Shown: positions 1-8,859, numbered from the stretch's first letter. The stretch: DNA of 64,000 nucleotides from Weeksellaceae bacterium (GCA_949788275.1 OX460916.1:1302001-1366000), one strand, 5' to 3'. Program-made: numbers and translations. The notes: a model not told the origin generated them from the sequence alone.

Positions 1-270
1 GCGTTGTTTATGCCTGCTTTTACAGCAGTAAAACATAATGAAAAGCCTTTATCAAATCTATTTCATCGAACTTATGAAAAACATGGAATAAAGCTGAAAA
101 GCTATGTCGCTGTGCAAAAGAAGTTACTGGTTTTAGTTTATCATTTATGGAAGAAGAATCAAGCTTATGATCCTCTGTATAATCAAATGAAATATAATAG
201 CCCCAAACAAGTTGAGGCTACACCAGATAAACTTACTTTTCTAGAAGAAAAGAAGCTTTCTATTATTTAA
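1..270 (+). CDS. C-terminal fragment of an IS110-family transposase (cut by window edge)
   Basis: The frame is open from base 1 and ends at 270, so only the last 89 residues are visible. They resemble the C-terminal transposase domain of IS110/IS1111 elements: a basic 'FTAVKHNEKPLSNLFHR' segment, then a 'YVAVQKKLLVLVYHLWKK' helix and a final 'YDPLY'. In this family the N-terminal half carries the DEDD catalytic domain, which would lie upstream of the window. The 3' end is followed by noncoding sequence and then by a truncated copy of the interspersed repeat at 323-405. The family call rests on pattern memory of the C-terminal domain; whether the element is intact cannot be seen. Confidence 0.75.
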   Translation, partial: ALFMPAFTAVKHNEKPLSNLFHRTYEKHGIKLKSYVAVQKKLLVLVYHLWKKNQAYDPLYNQMKYNSPKQVEATPDKLTFLEEKKLSII

Positions 271-322
271 CAAATTTAATCAAAAAAAGGATAAAAAGTT
301 AGGTTTTTAAGATAGTACCTAT

Positions 323-405
323 ACGCTCTATCTTTGCTGCAAAAACACCCTACTAAAATCAAATAAAAGGTGGCAGCAAAGGATGCCGCTGCTATCCCTG
401 CCGCA
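323..405 (+). repeat. Interspersed repeat, subfamily A, copy 1 (left end missing)
   Basis: It carries the inner arms TATCTTTGCTGC and GGCAGCAAAGGATGCCGCT and the right end ATCCCTGCCGCA seen in the other subfamily A copies, but lacks the GGGCGGCCGC left end. Loss of the left end beside the transposase tail may reflect insertion or deletion there. Confidence 0.7.
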
Positions 406-653
406 ACAGGTTTTTATCAACTAAAGGTTTTTAGAAACTTCCTTAAAGTGGATGGTTTAGAACGTGAAATACACCAGATTAAACTATTTTAAAAAACGTT
501 CAAAATACACCCATAAAGAAAATATGTTTAAAATTGAAACACGGTCGTTTCGTCTTATCATAAATCAAACAACCATTTATTTGCAAATTTAAACGCATAA
601 CCTTATCTTCAACTATTGTATTTGTAAATAAATTTTTCACCCATATTCATGCC
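406..653. other. Intergenic stretch upstream of xseA
   Basis: Very AT-rich. I see no convincing reading frame. It must contain the xseAB promoter; TATTTG-like strings near 617-625 are only approximate matches to the Bacteroidetes -7 box. Confidence 0.4.
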
Positions 654-2132
654 ATGAATAGCCAGAATATATTTAGCCTTTCCGTTATTTTAAACCGAGT
701 TCAAGAAATTCTTGATCAACGGCTTAAAGGTGTCCATTTTTGGCTAAAAGTAGAAATTGCGACCTTCAGAAAAGATCAAAAAGGCCACTGCTATTTGGAA
801 CTTGTTGAAACCAATCAGCAACAAGTTATAGCCCGAAGTCGAGCTATTATTTGGAGCCATACCATGCGCACAATAGAACAAAACCTAGGCCATGACACCT
901 CAGCTATTTTGAAAGAAGGATCTGAAATTCTATGTTTTTGTGAAATTCAGTTCTCCCCTGCTTTCGGTCTATCGATCCATATAGACCAGGTCGATTTAAA
1001 CTTTAGCATGGGCGAATTAGAACGTAAAAAACAACAAACACTCAAAAAACTCCAAGAAGAAGGATTAATACACCTTAATAAAGCAATTAACATCCCCCAA
1101 GTTATTCAAAGAATAGCCCTTATTGCCTCGCCTAACACAGCAGGGTACGAAGATTTTGTAAAACAATTAACAACGAACCGCTATCAGCTTTATTACCAAA
1201 TAGACCTTTATCCTTGCGTTGTTCAAGGTGATCAAGCCGCAACTTCTATCATCCATCAGATGGATCGCCTAAAAGCCGCTGCCTACGATGTTATTGTTCT
1301 TATTCGGGGTGGTGGTTCTAAATTTGATTTAGAACCGTTTAATGACTTTCATTTAGCCATGGCTATTGCCACTTCCAAATGCCCTGTATTTACCGGGATA
1401 GGCCATGAAATAGACGTATCAGTCGCGGACACTGTGGCTCATACATTTTTTAAGACACCCAGTGCAGTAGGCGCCCACTTGGTCGAACATAATTACCATT
1501 TCTGGGTAACCGTATCCACTTGTTATGCACATATTCAAAAAACGTATGAGCAAAAGATGATTCATCATCAAAAAGATTTACAATTAGTCGCTAATGAAAT
1601 TGCCTCACAGGCCATTAGTAAAACTCGGCTAAAAAGAGGAAACTTACATACAACCAGTAACCGATTCATCACCCAAGTTAGTAGTCGTATTGCAAAAGAA
1701 AACTCCCACTTAAACTTAGCAATCGCTGCTGTGCAAAGTTTACCAAACGCTTTTACACAACAAAATCATTCGCAAATAAATGAGCGAGCCACGATTATAC
1801 AAATGATTGGAAAAAATAAACTTCGGGATGAATATATTCATTTAGAAGCGTATACCAACCATGTTATCCTTTCTGCAAAAAACACCATTCGACACCACCG
1901 TATGCGTTTGCAAAACATGGAGGCAATACCCCCTATTTATCACCCCGATCAAACCCTAAAAAGGGGCTATGCGTTGGTTCGTAAAGACCATCAACTCATT
2001 CGTGGGCATGAAAACCTGAAAGAGGGTGACCGGCTCGAAATTCAATTTTACCAAACTACATTAACCGTTACGATAACACAAAATATTAATCCATGGAAAA
2101 CTATACCTACGAGAGTGCATCCCAAGAATTAG
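654..2132 (+). CDS. xseA: Exodeoxyribonuclease VII large subunit
   Basis: Large subunit of exonuclease VII, a cytoplasmic single-strand DNA exonuclease that forms a complex with several XseB chains. The 492-residue length is near the family norm. Residues 1-110 or so form the N-terminal OB-fold. The catalytic domain follows, with 'LIASPNTAGYEDF' (about 155), the glycine-rich 'IRGGGSKFDLEPFNDF' (about 216) and 'GIGHEIDVSVADTVA' (about 248), which correspond to the conserved RGGG and GHE-D motifs of the family. The C-terminal part is helical. The xseB start lies inside its last 40 bases, so the two are translationally coupled. Confidence 0.96.
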   Translation: MNSQNIFSLSVILNRVQEILDQRLKGVHFWLKVEIATFRKDQKGHCYLELVETNQQQVIARSRAIIWSHTMRTIEQNLGHDTSAILKEGSEILCFCEIQFSPAFGLSIHIDQVDLNFSMGELERKKQQTLKKLQEEGLIHLNKAINIPQVIQRIALIASPNTAGYEDFVKQLTTNRYQLYYQIDLYPCVVQGDQAATSIIHQMDRLKAAAYDVIVLIRGGGSKFDLEPFNDFHLAMAIATSKCPVFTGIGHEIDVSVADTVAHTFFKTPSAVGAHLVEHNYHFWVTVSTCYAHIQKTYEQKMIHHQKDLQLVANEIASQAISKTRLKRGNLHTTSNRFITQVSSRIAKENSHLNLAIAAVQSLPNAFTQQNHSQINERATIIQMIGKNKLRDEYIHLEAYTNHVILSAKNTIRHHRMRLQNMEAIPPIYHPDQTLKRGYALVRKDHQLIRGHENLKEGDRLEIQFYQTTLTVTITQNINPWKTIPTRVHPKN

Positions 2133-2287
2133 AAACCATTTTAGATCAGTTGAGAAACGATGAGATCTCGATTGATGAATTGGCCGAAAAAGTTGAAAAA
2201 GCGTCTAAACTTATTTTATTTTGTAAAGACAAATTAACAACAACGGAAAAAAAAGTAGATACCATCATTCAGAATTTAGGATTATAA
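2093..2287 (+). CDS. xseB: Exodeoxyribonuclease VII small subunit
   Basis: A 64-residue helical protein with the family signature 'TYESASQELETILDQL' at the N-terminus and a second helix from 'ELAEKVEKASKLILFCKDKL'. It assembles on the coiled-coil stalk of XseA. It overlaps xseA by 40 bases in another frame, which fixes the two genes as one operon. Confidence 0.95.
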   Translation: MENYTYESASQELETILDQLRNDEISIDELAEKVEKASKLILFCKDKLTTTEKKVDTIIQNLGL

Positions 2288-2447
2288 GGGCCCAAAAAAC
2301 TGTTTACTCCTTTGTTCAAAACATCCTAACTTTAATAAAGGCATTTTATATTCAATATGACTTCAATAAATCTTTACCAAAAAAATACCTTCAGTTGAAG
2401 ATTACAAAAATCTACAAGGCATAATTAATCAATTGTTTACATTAAAA

Positions 2448-2455
2448 TAATTTTG
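2448..2455 (+). promoter_or_regulatory. Candidate -7 box (TAATTTTG) for the 2511-4880 gene group
   Basis: An exact match to the TAnnTTTG -7 element of the Bacteroidetes primary sigma factor, about 55 bases before the first start codon. No good TTTG is found 19-20 bases upstream, so the call is tentative. Confidence 0.35.
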
Positions 2456-2510
2456 CGTATTGGCTTTATTTTAAATATCTTTAATCTTTCTGATTAAAAC
2501 GAAACCTCCT

Positions 2511-2840
2511 ATGATAAAATTTTATATTATACTTTTCACTTGGTTTTGCTATCTCCCAAGTGGCTTTGCGCAGGTAGGTATTGGCACAACCAATCCAAGA
2601 GGAGCTTTAGATATTAATGATACAAGCACAGGGAATAATACGCATGGTTTGGTATTACCGACCAATCTATCGGATGCTATAAAAAACCCACAAAGCGGAC
2701 AAATACCGTATGGAACGATGATTTTTGACTCCGATGAGAAGTGCATCAAATTCTTTCGTAGACGCACCAATGCGTGGTCTAATTGCATCACTAGATCCAA
2801 CGAACCCCAACCAGCTGTAGGAAAAACTAAAAATCCTTAA
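2511..2840 (+). CDS. Short secreted protein, N-terminal module only
   Basis: 109 residues with a signal peptide of about 20 residues ending near 'GFAQ', then 'VGIGTTNPRGALDINDTS', 'HGLVLPTN' and 'GTMIFDSDEKCIKFF...W'. This corresponds over its whole mature length to the first 95 or so residues of the next two genes, and then stops. The following gene begins two bases after the stop, so this looks like a stand-alone head module and not a frameshifted long gene. Function unknown; export to the envelope or cell surface is inferred from the signal peptide and the family's habit in Flavobacteriia. Confidence 0.8.
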   Translation: MIKFYIILFTWFCYLPSGFAQVGIGTTNPRGALDINDTSTGNNTHGLVLPTNLSDAIKNPQSGQIPYGTMIFDSDEKCIKFFRRRTNAWSNCITRSNEPQPAVGKTKNP

Positions 2841-2842
2841 CA

Positions 2843-3853
2843 ATGAAAAAAAAATACGCTTTCATTTTATTGTTATTACTAAATGTAATCGCCTTATATC
2901 CCCAAGTAGGCATAGGAACATCGAGCCCTCGAGGGGCTTTGGATCTAAACACGGAAACTAGAAGCAGTGACTATGGTTTAGTCCCCCCTACCAATGATCC
3001 GTCAAATATTACAACACCTCAAGGCGGATTGCCTGTTAATGGAACATTGATTTACGATTCTACAGAAGATTGTTTGCGGGTTTATGCCAAAGACATGTGG
3101 TCGCCATGCCTCGATATTGAAGATGATGATGAAGGTTGGAATGATAAACACATTGTCCGTTGGGGCTATGGAAATTGGGGACTTGGTATTGGCAATGATG
3201 CATTTTCTAAATTTAAAAATGATCTTTTAGACCCTGCCAACTTTAGTTTAACGGGTCTGTATAAAAAAGTACCTGGAATAGAAATGAATGAATTTTCTAT
3301 TCAACAATTAGAAACCTTTCGCTACATCGATTACCGATACGATATTGTATCCGTTGATGGATCTACACTTTCTGAAAAAGCAATGGACGAATTAATTGAT
3401 TTTGCACAAAATGGAGGGTACGTCTTTATAACACTCACGAAAAGTGTCAGTATCAATCCACCTGCTGCCGTATTTACCAAATTAGGATTTAAAAACATCC
3501 ATGCCATTACGTATTCATCGTCTACCGACACCAATAATTTTACGGGTCAATACGATGCCGCCTTATCGAATGTTTTTGGAGATGCAAAAGGAGGCACCAT
3601 CAATATGGGAACCGATAATTATGTCAATATCCCCGCCAACTCCTTACCAGATACCCATAAACAATACATGGTTAGACCTGGTGGTTCCGTTGGTTTTTTT
3701 GTGACAGGTCCACGTAATCGCATAGCGATTATCGACACCTTTAAAGTGTATGAAAATAGTGTTTACATTCAACCCGATGGAACAAGTGGTTCAAACGTCC
3801 TTATGAGAAACTTAGCAGCTGAAGCCATTAATAAAACATTAACCGACTTTTAA
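2843..3853 (+). CDS. Secreted two-domain protein, paralogue of the neighbours
   Basis: 336 residues. The signal peptide ends near 'ALYPQ'; the N-terminal module runs from 'VGIGTSSPRGALDL' through 'GTLIYDSTEDCLRVYAKDMW'. An acidic linker 'IEDDDEGW' leads to a second domain starting at 'HIVRWGYGNWGLGIGN', in which 'RYDIVSVDGSTLSEKAMDELIDFAQNGGYVFI' reads like the central strands and helices of a class-I-glutaminase/ThuA-like Rossmann fold. No catalytic triad can be assigned. It lies two bases behind its short paralogue and 13 bases ahead of the next, clearly co-transcribed. Function unknown. Confidence 0.82.
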   Translation: MKKKYAFILLLLLNVIALYPQVGIGTSSPRGALDLNTETRSSDYGLVPPTNDPSNITTPQGGLPVNGTLIYDSTEDCLRVYAKDMWSPCLDIEDDDEGWNDKHIVRWGYGNWGLGIGNDAFSKFKNDLLDPANFSLTGLYKKVPGIEMNEFSIQQLETFRYIDYRYDIVSVDGSTLSEKAMDELIDFAQNGGYVFITLTKSVSINPPAAVFTKLGFKNIHAITYSSSTDTNNFTGQYDAALSNVFGDAKGGTINMGTDNYVNIPANSLPDTHKQYMVRPGGSVGFFVTGPRNRIAIIDTFKVYENSVYIQPDGTSGSNVLMRNLAAEAINKTLTDF

Positions 3854-3866
3854 GAATTGACCTTAT

Positions 3867-4880
3867 ATGAAGAAAGCATTTATCTTATGTTATTTGATGT
3901 TGATGTGTTCATCAAATTTATTAGCTCAGATTGGAATTGGAACAGATAAACCCCGTGGCGTATTAGACATCAATAATGAGATAACCCAAACCAATATCCA
4001 TGGATTGGTTTTACCCATGAATGATCCGTCATTAATCACCAATCCTCAAGGCGGTGAGATTGCGGTAGGTACCCTTATTTTCGACACCCAGAAAAATTGC
4101 GTCAAAGTATTTACGGGAACCCTTTGGTCGGAATGCATGCGGGGTATCGATGAAGATGAAGAATGGATCCATGAACATGTGGTTCGTTGGGGTTATGGCA
4201 ATTGGGATTTTGGAATTGGGCATTTACCTAGTTCAGAAAAATTGGTTAAAGACCTGTTAGATGTTACTCTGTTTGGCCATGATGGAATATATGATAAAGT
4301 ACCTGCCATTGAATTGCGCGAAATCACGGAACAACAATTAGCGAAACCAGAGTACATACGCTATCGATTCGACGTTATTTCTGTTGATGCCACTAGTTTA
4401 CAAAAAGATGCCATCAAGATGTTAATCGATTTTGCAGAACATGGAGGGAGTGTCATTATAAATTTAAATCAGCATGTCGATCCCAATCCAATAAACCCTA
4501 TTTTTACAGAATTGGGTTTTAGAAACACGCAAAACATTTCGGGAAATACGACGGCCACCAACAATATATCAATAGGCTGGAATCCACCCATATCGACTTT
4601 ATTTGGCCCCATAGGATCAACCTACGGAATGGGAGCGGGTGGCTTTGTCAACATACCGCTGCCCTCTTTACCATTGAATAGTATTGTACTAGGAACTACA
4701 CCCAATAACAATGCGGCCATTTGGACCTGTGGACCAGGAAATCGTATTTTAATTCTCCACACGAATATGTTGTTTGGAAATCAATACTACAATAGTGATA
4801 TAAACAATTCAATTTCTATATTGATGAAAAATTTAACCGTTAATATGATTGATCGAACCCTTGAAAATAAAAGTCAATAA
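3867..4880 (+). CDS. Secreted two-domain protein, third tandem paralogue
   Basis: 337 residues and similar to the preceding gene from end to end: signal peptide to 'NLLAQ', module 'IGIGTDKPRGVLDINNE ... GTLIFDTQKNCVKVF', the same acidic linker, then 'HVVRWGYGNWDFGIGH' and a Rossmann-like segment 'RYRFDVISVDATSLQKDAIKMLIDFAEHGG'. The pair has clearly arisen by duplication and then diverged. A related C-terminal domain is seen in the 595-residue protein at 50860-52647. Function unknown; probably envelope or surface located. Confidence 0.82.
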   Translation: MKKAFILCYLMLMCSSNLLAQIGIGTDKPRGVLDINNEITQTNIHGLVLPMNDPSLITNPQGGEIAVGTLIFDTQKNCVKVFTGTLWSECMRGIDEDEEWIHEHVVRWGYGNWDFGIGHLPSSEKLVKDLLDVTLFGHDGIYDKVPAIELREITEQQLAKPEYIRYRFDVISVDATSLQKDAIKMLIDFAEHGGSVIINLNQHVDPNPINPIFTELGFRNTQNISGNTTATNNISIGWNPPISTLFGPIGSTYGMGAGGFVNIPLPSLPLNSIVLGTTPNNNAAIWTCGPGNRILILHTNMLFGNQYYNSDINNSISILMKNLTVNMIDRTLENKSQ

Positions 4881-4924
4881 TTTTTTTAAAGCCCATAAAT
4901 TAATAAACATATAGAATCACAACC

Positions 4925-6223
4925 ATGAGAAAAATAATTTTATTGCCCATTTTTTTACTCTTCATTCAGTTCAGTTGGGCGCATCCCGATCAGGAAGCTG
5001 TAGAAAAAGCGCTTTATAATTTAAAGAATGTTCGTTTTAAACAGTTGCCCAATAGCGACCCTACTCTACTCTATTACGAGCTTTTTATTAATCAGTTAAT
5101 CGATCATAAAAATCCTGAAAAAGGATCTTTCGAGCAAAAGGTTCATTTTATTCACCGCGGATTTAATCAGCCCACCATTATGGAAACCAATGGTTATGAT
5201 TTATACATTAAACCCAGTGAATTAACCCATTACTTAAAAGCCAATTATCTGAATATTGAGCATCGCTTTTTTGGGAAATCTGTCCCTGAGGGAAATCCTT
5301 GGGAATACCTTACATTGGAACAAGTCACCACCGATTTACACGAAATAAACGCATTATTTCGCGAATTATACAAAGGAAAATGGATTAGTACAGGGGTTAG
5401 TAAGGGCGGACAGACCACGCTTTATTACCGTTATTTTTATCCCCGAGATGTAGATGTATCCATCCCTTATGTGGCGCCATTTAATCATTCGATGGAGGAA
5501 CCCAGAATTTACAGTTTTCTAAACGAAGTAGGAACCAAAGCGTGCCGTACAAAAATTAGAGATTTACAGACTTATTTATTTAAAAATAAAAAGGCCATCT
5601 TAGAAAAATTAAACTGGTATTCCCAAGGGGCTAGATTAAAATTTAAATATGTGGGTTCTTTGGAAAAAGCATTTGAATATGCCGTATTAGAGTATGATTT
5701 CTCCTTTTGGCAATCGGGTACAAACTGCCAAGATATACCGGTTACGAAGGATATGGATACTGTTGTTGCACATTTTCTTTCTGTAAGCAATGTCGATTTC
5801 TATAGCGATGCAACGATTGATCGATTTGCACCCCATTTTTATCAAGCTGGAACTGAAATGGGCTATTACGGTTATGATATAACACCCTTTAAAAAATACG
5901 TTAGTTTTAAGAAAAATCCATCGGCTACATTTATGCCACCAGGAACAAGCGATAAGTCGTTTTCACCAAAGCTAATCAACGAAGTAAAACAATGGTTGGA
6001 GGAAAATGGAAATAATTTCTTGTATATATATGGCGGTACCGATACATGGACAGCTTCTCAGGTTATCCCTTCGAAGAACGTCAATTCTAAATCGTTTGTC
6101 ATCCCCAACAAAGATCATTACCAAGCTCGAATTAAAAACATGGATCCCCAAATGCAAAATGAATTCTTTGAAGCTTTGAAAAATTTATCAGGTGTTGAGA
6201 AATCAATGGTAGATGAAAGATAA
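4925..6223 (+). CDS. Secreted serine peptidase, S37 (PS-10) type
   Basis: 432 residues with a signal peptide ending near 'SWAH' (about 20). The fold is alpha/beta-hydrolase: nucleophile Ser159 in 'GVSKGGQ', acid Asp373 in 'YGGTDTWTA' and His398 in 'NKDHYQA'. The segment 'LNIEHRFFGKSVPEG' resembles the oxyanion region of S28/S37 prolyl tripeptidyl peptidases. Such enzymes trim peptides from the N-terminus in the periplasm or outside the cell. It lies 44 bases after the secreted paralogues and may share their transcript. Family S37 is favoured over S28 from the spacing around the serine, but I could not run a profile search. Confidence 0.82.
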   Translation: MRKIILLPIFLLFIQFSWAHPDQEAVEKALYNLKNVRFKQLPNSDPTLLYYELFINQLIDHKNPEKGSFEQKVHFIHRGFNQPTIMETNGYDLYIKPSELTHYLKANYLNIEHRFFGKSVPEGNPWEYLTLEQVTTDLHEINALFRELYKGKWISTGVSKGGQTTLYYRYFYPRDVDVSIPYVAPFNHSMEEPRIYSFLNEVGTKACRTKIRDLQTYLFKNKKAILEKLNWYSQGARLKFKYVGSLEKAFEYAVLEYDFSFWQSGTNCQDIPVTKDMDTVVAHFLSVSNVDFYSDATIDRFAPHFYQAGTEMGYYGYDITPFKKYVSFKKNPSATFMPPGTSDKSFSPKLINEVKQWLEENGNNFLYIYGGTDTWTASQVIPSKNVNSKSFVIPNKDHYQARIKNMDPQMQNEFFEALKNLSGVEKSMVDER

Positions 6224-6330
6224 TCGATTATAAACGCAAAAAAAACCAACTGTATTTAGATACCTCTTTAGGGTTTAATTAGCATTCTTCAAGGGTTTAC
6301 GTCCCTAAAAATTGAATGATTAAGTTGACG

Positions 6331-6363
6331 AGCGCTTCGCAAACCAAAGGTTTGCGAAGCGCT
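6331..6363. repeat. Perfect 15-bp inverted repeat (hairpin) beside repeat copy 2
   Basis: AGCGCTTCGCAAACC and its exact complement GGTTTGCGAAGCGCT are separated by three bases. No U-run follows, so it is not a standard terminator. It directly abuts the interspersed repeat at 6365-6472. Confidence 0.75.
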
Positions 6364-6364
6364 T

Positions 6365-6472
6365 TGCGGTAGGGATAGCAGCGGCATCCTTTGCTGCCAC
6401 CTTTTGTTGAATGATCATCTTATGCTCTTGCAGCAAAGATATAGCGGATAGCCCGGCGCGGAGCGACCGCCC
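6365..6472 (-). repeat. Interspersed repeat, subfamily A, copy 2
   Basis: Reverse orientation. Read on the minus strand it begins GGGCGGTCGC, has the arms TATCTTTGCTGC and GGCAGCAAAGGATGCCGCT and ends ATCCCTACCGCA. The ORF at 6411-6938 starts inside it. Confidence 0.85.
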
Positions 6473-6938
6473 ACTAAAAGAAATTTATAATTTGCCACAT
6501 TATACTAAGAAAGTGTCTACAAATGGGAGAAATAATGATGAATTACTAAAAAAGTTAAAAATTAATAGATCGCATGAAAACATCAACTTTTTTGTACTTA
6601 CCTTAGTGACGAGGTATGCGGTAATAATGAACGTTATTTTAACTGCCTTCAACAATACGCAAGACATGACAGACGAGAAGAAAATGAATGAGGCCTATAA
6701 CAGAGCTTTATTAAATCAGCATTTTGGGGATAAAATATTAAGTCGACTTCCTTTTACATCGCTCAATTTTTTTGAATCGAGTAATTCGTGGGATAGTCAA
6801 CTTGAATTTACAGTCGACCTGCAAAGTGGTCGAACAACAATTTCAACCATCGATCAACACATCGATGATTATAAGATTAGCGATGAATTACTGCAACGAA
6901 TAGAAAGTGAGATTTTTATGATGCTCGAAAACATCTAG
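6411..6938 (+). CDS. Hypothetical protein whose 5' end lies in a repeat
   Basis: An open frame of up to 175 residues. The first 21 residues ('MIILCSCSKDIADSPARSDRP') are merely a translation of the interspersed repeat; the same peptide is readable from other copies. The remainder, from about 'LKEIYNLPHY', has ordinary codon use and an amphipathic composition without recognisable motifs. The true start may be a TTG near 6496 or the ATG near 6621, or the gene may have lost its original 5' end when the repeat arrived. I do not recognise the product. Confidence 0.45.
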   Translation: MIILCSCSKDIADSPARSDRPLKEIYNLPHYTKKVSTNGRNNDELLKKLKINRSHENINFFVLTLVTRYAVIMNVILTAFNNTQDMTDEKKMNEAYNRALLNQHFGDKILSRLPFTSLNFFESSNSWDSQLEFTVDLQSGRTTISTIDQHIDDYKISDELLQRIESEIFMMLENI

Positions 6939-7003
6939 AAATCAATACAGCGTAAAACAATAAAAAACTTAACGAAATTGCTTCTTTAAGAGGGACAATT
7001 TTG

Positions 7004-7011
7004 TACCTTTA
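7004..7011 (+). promoter_or_regulatory. Candidate -7 box for aminopeptidase P gene
   Basis: TACCTTTA, a 7/8 match to TAnnTTTG, 20 bases before the start codon; the upstream element is weak. Confidence 0.3.
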
Positions 7012-7030
7012 TTTATAAAATTTATTCATC

Positions 7031-8809
7031 ATGACACATTTAGAAAAACTAGTCGCCATTCGTTCAATTATGAAAGAACAAGGTATTGACGGTTATATTA
7101 TTCCTTCATCCGATCCACATATCAGTGAGTACTTACCTGATCATTACCGTTGTATTGAGTGGGCATCAGGATTTAGTGGTTCGGCAGGGACATTGGTTAT
7201 TACACAAGATTTTGCAGGTCTATGGACCGATTCGCGTTATTTTGTACAAGCCAATGAGCAGTTAGCGAATAGTGGTTTTGAATTGGTTAAATTGAAAGTA
7301 CAACACGCACCAGAGTATGTTACTTGGTTGGGTGAAACATTACCGAAGGGATCGACCGTTGCTTTTGATGGTAATTTAGCTTCTCTATTAATGGCTAATG
7401 CCGTTAACACAATACTAGAACCGTTGGACTTTACGATTAATGGTCATGTTGATTTATTATCGGTTATTTGGAAAGATCGTCCAAGTTTACCAATGCAGAA
7501 AGCTTATTTGATTCCTGTATCCACAACAGGTTCATCGACAAAAGACAAATTAGCGGCGGTAAGAAAAGTACTAGCTCAGAAAAATGCCAATGCACATTTA
7601 GTTTCGTCATTGGATGATGTGGCTTGGCTTTTAAATATTCGTGGTACCGATGTTAAATGTAACCCGGTTACCTTGGCATTTGTATATGTAAGCGATAAAG
7701 AGGCTATTCTTTTTATTGAAAAAGAAAAATTAGATGCAGAAACAATTACCGATTTAGCTAATTCTGGTGTTACCATACAAGGTTACGGGGATGTGTATGC
7801 TAAATTAGAAGCTTTAACAGCGACAGATACCATATTACTGGATCCTAAACGTACGTGTTATGCGAGTTACGATAAGGTTCCTAAAACAACAACTATTTTA
7901 GAGGAGATAAATCCTTCCACTGTTTTAAAGGCCATTAAAAATTCAACTGAAGTAAATCATCAACGTCAGGCGATGATTAACGACGGTGTAGCTTTAACAA
8001 AGTTCTTTAAATGGGTAGAGGAAAATGTGGCTTCTGGTGAATTGTCGGAGATGAGTATTTGTGATCATTTACAGGCCTTAAGAGCAGAACAACCTGGATT
8101 TAAGGACATTAGTTTTGATACGATTTCTGGCTATAAAGACCATGGTGCTTTACCGCATTACAAGGCTGAAGAAGCGAGTAATTATCAGCTTGAACCACGT
8201 GGGTTATTATTAATTGATTCGGGTGGACAATATGAAACTGGAACAACCGATATTACCCGTGTTATTTCTTTAGGAGAAATTACCGAAGAAGAAAAAGCGG
8301 ATTACACCATTGTTCTTAAAGGAACGATTGAGGGATCGATGGCTATTTTCCCAAAAGGGACAAGAGGGTATCAGATTGATGCCATTACACGTCGTCCTAT
8401 TTGGGCTACTTTGCGCAATTATGGACATGGAACAGGCCACGGCGTAGGTTTCTTTTTAAATGTACATGAAGGACCACAAGTACTGAATGGTGCCAATGTT
8501 GATGTTGCTATTGAACCAGGAATGATAACCTCTATTGAACCAGGAATTTACCGCGAAGGTAAACATGGTATTCGTATTGAGAATCTAGTGTATTCGAAAG
8601 AATTAACCTCAAATCAATTTGGTGATTTTATGGATTTTGAAACGATAACTATTTGTTATATCGCAACCGATTTAGTGGATAAATCCTTATTAGAGCAATC
8701 GCATATTGACTGGCTAAACAATTATAACCAATGGGTATATACCTCATTAAGCGAAAAACTAACCGAGGAAGAAAGACTTTGGTTACAAGAAAAAACAAAA
8801 GCAATTTAA
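7031..8809 (+). CDS. Xaa-Pro aminopeptidase (M24B family)
   Basis: 592 residues, the long three-domain form of aminopeptidase P that releases the N-terminal residue next to proline. Two creatinase-like N-terminal domains ('IPSSDPHISEYLPDHYRCIEWASGF...', 'VAFDGNL') precede the pita-bread catalytic domain from about 310. The five dinuclear-metal ligands are all present: Asp396 (LLIDSGG), Asp407 (GTTDITR), His470 (GTGHGVG), Glu503 (SIEPGIY) and Glu517 (IRIENL). There is no signal peptide, so it is cytosolic. Single gene with a clear terminator at 8825-8854. Confidence 0.95.
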   Translation: MTHLEKLVAIRSIMKEQGIDGYIIPSSDPHISEYLPDHYRCIEWASGFSGSAGTLVITQDFAGLWTDSRYFVQANEQLANSGFELVKLKVQHAPEYVTWLGETLPKGSTVAFDGNLASLLMANAVNTILEPLDFTINGHVDLLSVIWKDRPSLPMQKAYLIPVSTTGSSTKDKLAAVRKVLAQKNANAHLVSSLDDVAWLLNIRGTDVKCNPVTLAFVYVSDKEAILFIEKEKLDAETITDLANSGVTIQGYGDVYAKLEALTATDTILLDPKRTCYASYDKVPKTTTILEEINPSTVLKAIKNSTEVNHQRQAMINDGVALTKFFKWVEENVASGELSEMSICDHLQALRAEQPGFKDISFDTISGYKDHGALPHYKAEEASNYQLEPRGLLLIDSGGQYETGTTDITRVISLGEITEEEKADYTIVLKGTIEGSMAIFPKGTRGYQIDAITRRPIWATLRNYGHGTGHGVGFFLNVHEGPQVLNGANVDVAIEPGMITSIEPGIYREGKHGIRIENLVYSKELTSNQFGDFMDFETITICYIATDLVDKSLLEQSHIDWLNNYNQWVYTSLSEKLTEEERLWLQEKTKAI

Positions 8810-8824
8810 GTTGTATATAGGTTT

Positions 8825-8854
8825 AAAAGAGCTCCACATGTTGGAGCTTTTTTT
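8825..8854 (+). terminator. Rho-independent terminator after aminopeptidase P
   Basis: AGCTCCA (8830-8836) pairs with TGGAGCT (8842-8848), followed by a run of seven or more T. Confidence 0.85.
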
Positions 8855-8859
8855 ATAGA

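Noticed and set aside
323-405. CRISPR array
   Set aside because: The repeats are scattered singly over 60 kb in both orientations, without regular spacers or cas genes.
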